IMG/VR virus record: IMGVR_UViG_3300042897_001737
Span: 1-39,293 of that record
Direction: 5' to 3' (one strand)
Source: a virus
DNA length: 39,293 bases
Part shown: piece after piece, positions 38,691 through 39,293 of the stretch
How the letters are laid out: every line of letters starts with the position of its first letter
Numbering within the stretch: position 1 is the stretch's first letter
Translations under genes and position numbers: made by a program
Notes under the pieces: model-generated
The model's input: only the letters and a program-made list of their open reading frames with translations
Told to the model about the DNA's origin: nothing
Databases searched by the model: none

Positions 38691-39293
38691 ATGTCGAAGA
38701 TCGAGCAATTCACCGAAGCGCTCTACCGCGCTGGCGTCCCGTATGAACGGGAGGGTGATGCCATCAACGTTCGCGGTCGTCACGTCTATCTGAGCGGTCT
38801 GACCTCGTTGCCGGAGGGCACGACCTTCAGCAACGGCGGCGGCGTCGATCTGAGCGGTCTGACCTCGCTGCCGGAGGGCGCGACCTTCAGCAACGGCGGC
38901 TACGTCGATCTGAGCGGGCTGACCTCGTTGCCGGAGGGCACGACCTTCAGCAACGGCGGCGGCGTCGATCTGCGCGGGCTGACCTCGCTGCCGGAGGGCA
39001 CGACCTTCAGCAACGGCGGCTACGTCGATCTGCGCGGGCTGACCTCGTTGCCGGAGGGCACGACCTTCAGCAACGGCGGCGGCGTCGATCTGCGCGGGCT
39101 GACCTCGCTGCCGGAGGGCACGACCTTCAGCAACGGCGGCGGCGTCGATCTGCGCGGTCTGACCTCGCTGCCGGAGGGCACGACCTTCAGCAACGGCGGC
39201 GGCGTCGATCTGAGCGGTCTGACCTCGCTGCCGGAGGGCGCGACCTTCAGCAACGGCGGCTACGTCGATCTGAGCGGGCTGACCTCGTTGCCG
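38691..39293 (+). CDS. 60-bp tandem-repeat (solenoid) protein, 3' end beyond window
   Basis: The open frame runs off the window after 201 codons. The N-terminus (MSKIEQFTEALYRAGVPYER, EGDAINVRGRH) is a short alpha/beta head. From residue 32 the protein is made of 20-residue repeats of the form V-D-L-(S/R)-G-L-T-S-L-P-E-G-(T/A)-T-F-S-N-G-G-(G/Y), eight full copies before the edge. The Leu spacing and LPEG turns suggest a leucine-rich or beta-solenoid fold like other phage LPEGxxFxNGG proteins. GGAG lies six bases before this ATG; an ATG at 38679 overlapping the previous stop is the alternative. A binding role is likely but unproved. Confidence 0.75.
   Translation, partial: MSKIEQFTEALYRAGVPYEREGDAINVRGRHVYLSGLTSLPEGTTFSNGGGVDLSGLTSLPEGATFSNGGYVDLSGLTSLPEGTTFSNGGGVDLRGLTSLPEGTTFSNGGYVDLRGLTSLPEGTTFSNGGGVDLRGLTSLPEGTTFSNGGGVDLRGLTSLPEGTTFSNGGGVDLSGLTSLPEGATFSNGGYVDLSGLTSLP
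38784..39293 (+). repeat. 60-bp tandem repeats
   Basis: Eight full 60-bp units begin at 38784, 38844 and so on to 39204, and a partial unit starts at 39264 and is cut by the window end. Units are nearly identical at the DNA level and differ at a few fixed places: TAC or GGC before GTC, AGC or CGC, GGT or GGG, TTG or CTG, ACG or GCG. Such identity points to recent expansion by slippage or unequal recombination. Confidence 0.92.

Noticed and set aside
39020-39253. Minus-strand repeat protein of 77 codons over the tandem repeats
   Set aside because: It is a mirror frame of the repeat units; the plus-strand frame has the start, ribosome site and non-repeat head.
38784-39293. The 60-bp repeats as a CRISPR array
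   Set aside because: There are no unique spacers; the units are contiguous and in frame within a coding sequence.

Overview
The window looks like most of a temperate, short-tailed (podovirus-type) phage or prophage of an alphaproteobacterium. The DNA is GC-rich. A GapR-type domain, which is an alphaproteobacterial family, occurs in one early gene, and the overall flavour suggests a sphingomonad host, but that last step is inference. The head module resembles Bordetella phage BPP-1 (Bbp16-, Bbp17- and Bbp19-like proteins). The tail and ejection module follows the T7 plan: tail tubular A and B, gp13-like GNAT, gp14-like, transglycosylase core protein, giant ejection protein. No integrase, reverse transcriptase, RNA polymerase, tRNA or CRISPR array was seen.

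The layout has two opposed transcription units around a lysogeny switch. At 36.2-37.1 kb a Cro-like gene (minus) and an S24 repressor gene (plus) diverge over three 17-bp operators. Two more operators sit on a clear sigma70-type promoter at 37.42-37.45 kb that drives a rightward operon of small genes. That operon ends, at the window edge, in a gene built of 60-bp tandem repeats. If the genome is circular or permuted, it could continue into the rightward genes at 1-5839.

The left block (1-5839, plus strand) is a tightly coupled run: ASCH protein, small protein, three-Cys DUF5131 protein, DndC-like sulfur-transfer ATPase, DUF1643 protein, tiny SANT-like protein, PD-(D/E)XK nuclease and SNF2-type helicase. 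It may be a nucleic-acid modification or processing cassette.

The long leftward block runs from 36417 down to 5843. First come cro, a GapR-FtsK-gamma fusion, a DNA methyltransferase, a small helical protein, RusA, and a two-gene initiator whose parts resemble DnaA domains I and IV, with an intragenic iteron origin like that of lambda O. Packaging and head genes follow (terS, terL, portal, Bbp19-like, scaffold, capsid, cement) and end at a hairpin terminator. Tail and ejection genes come next, including a tail protein split at a Hint/intein-like domain. Two tail fibre/spike genes, an SDR-like gene and a lysis cassette (membrane proteins, holin, lysozyme, nested spanins) close the block. A lone plus-strand membrane-protein gene at 12198 interrupts this block and looks like a moron.

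The most unusual items are the GapR-FtsK-gamma fusion, the Hint domain at the break of the tail protein, the split DnaA-like initiator with its embedded origin, the sulfur-transferase cassette, and a 54-nt leader-like element found in front of two late genes.
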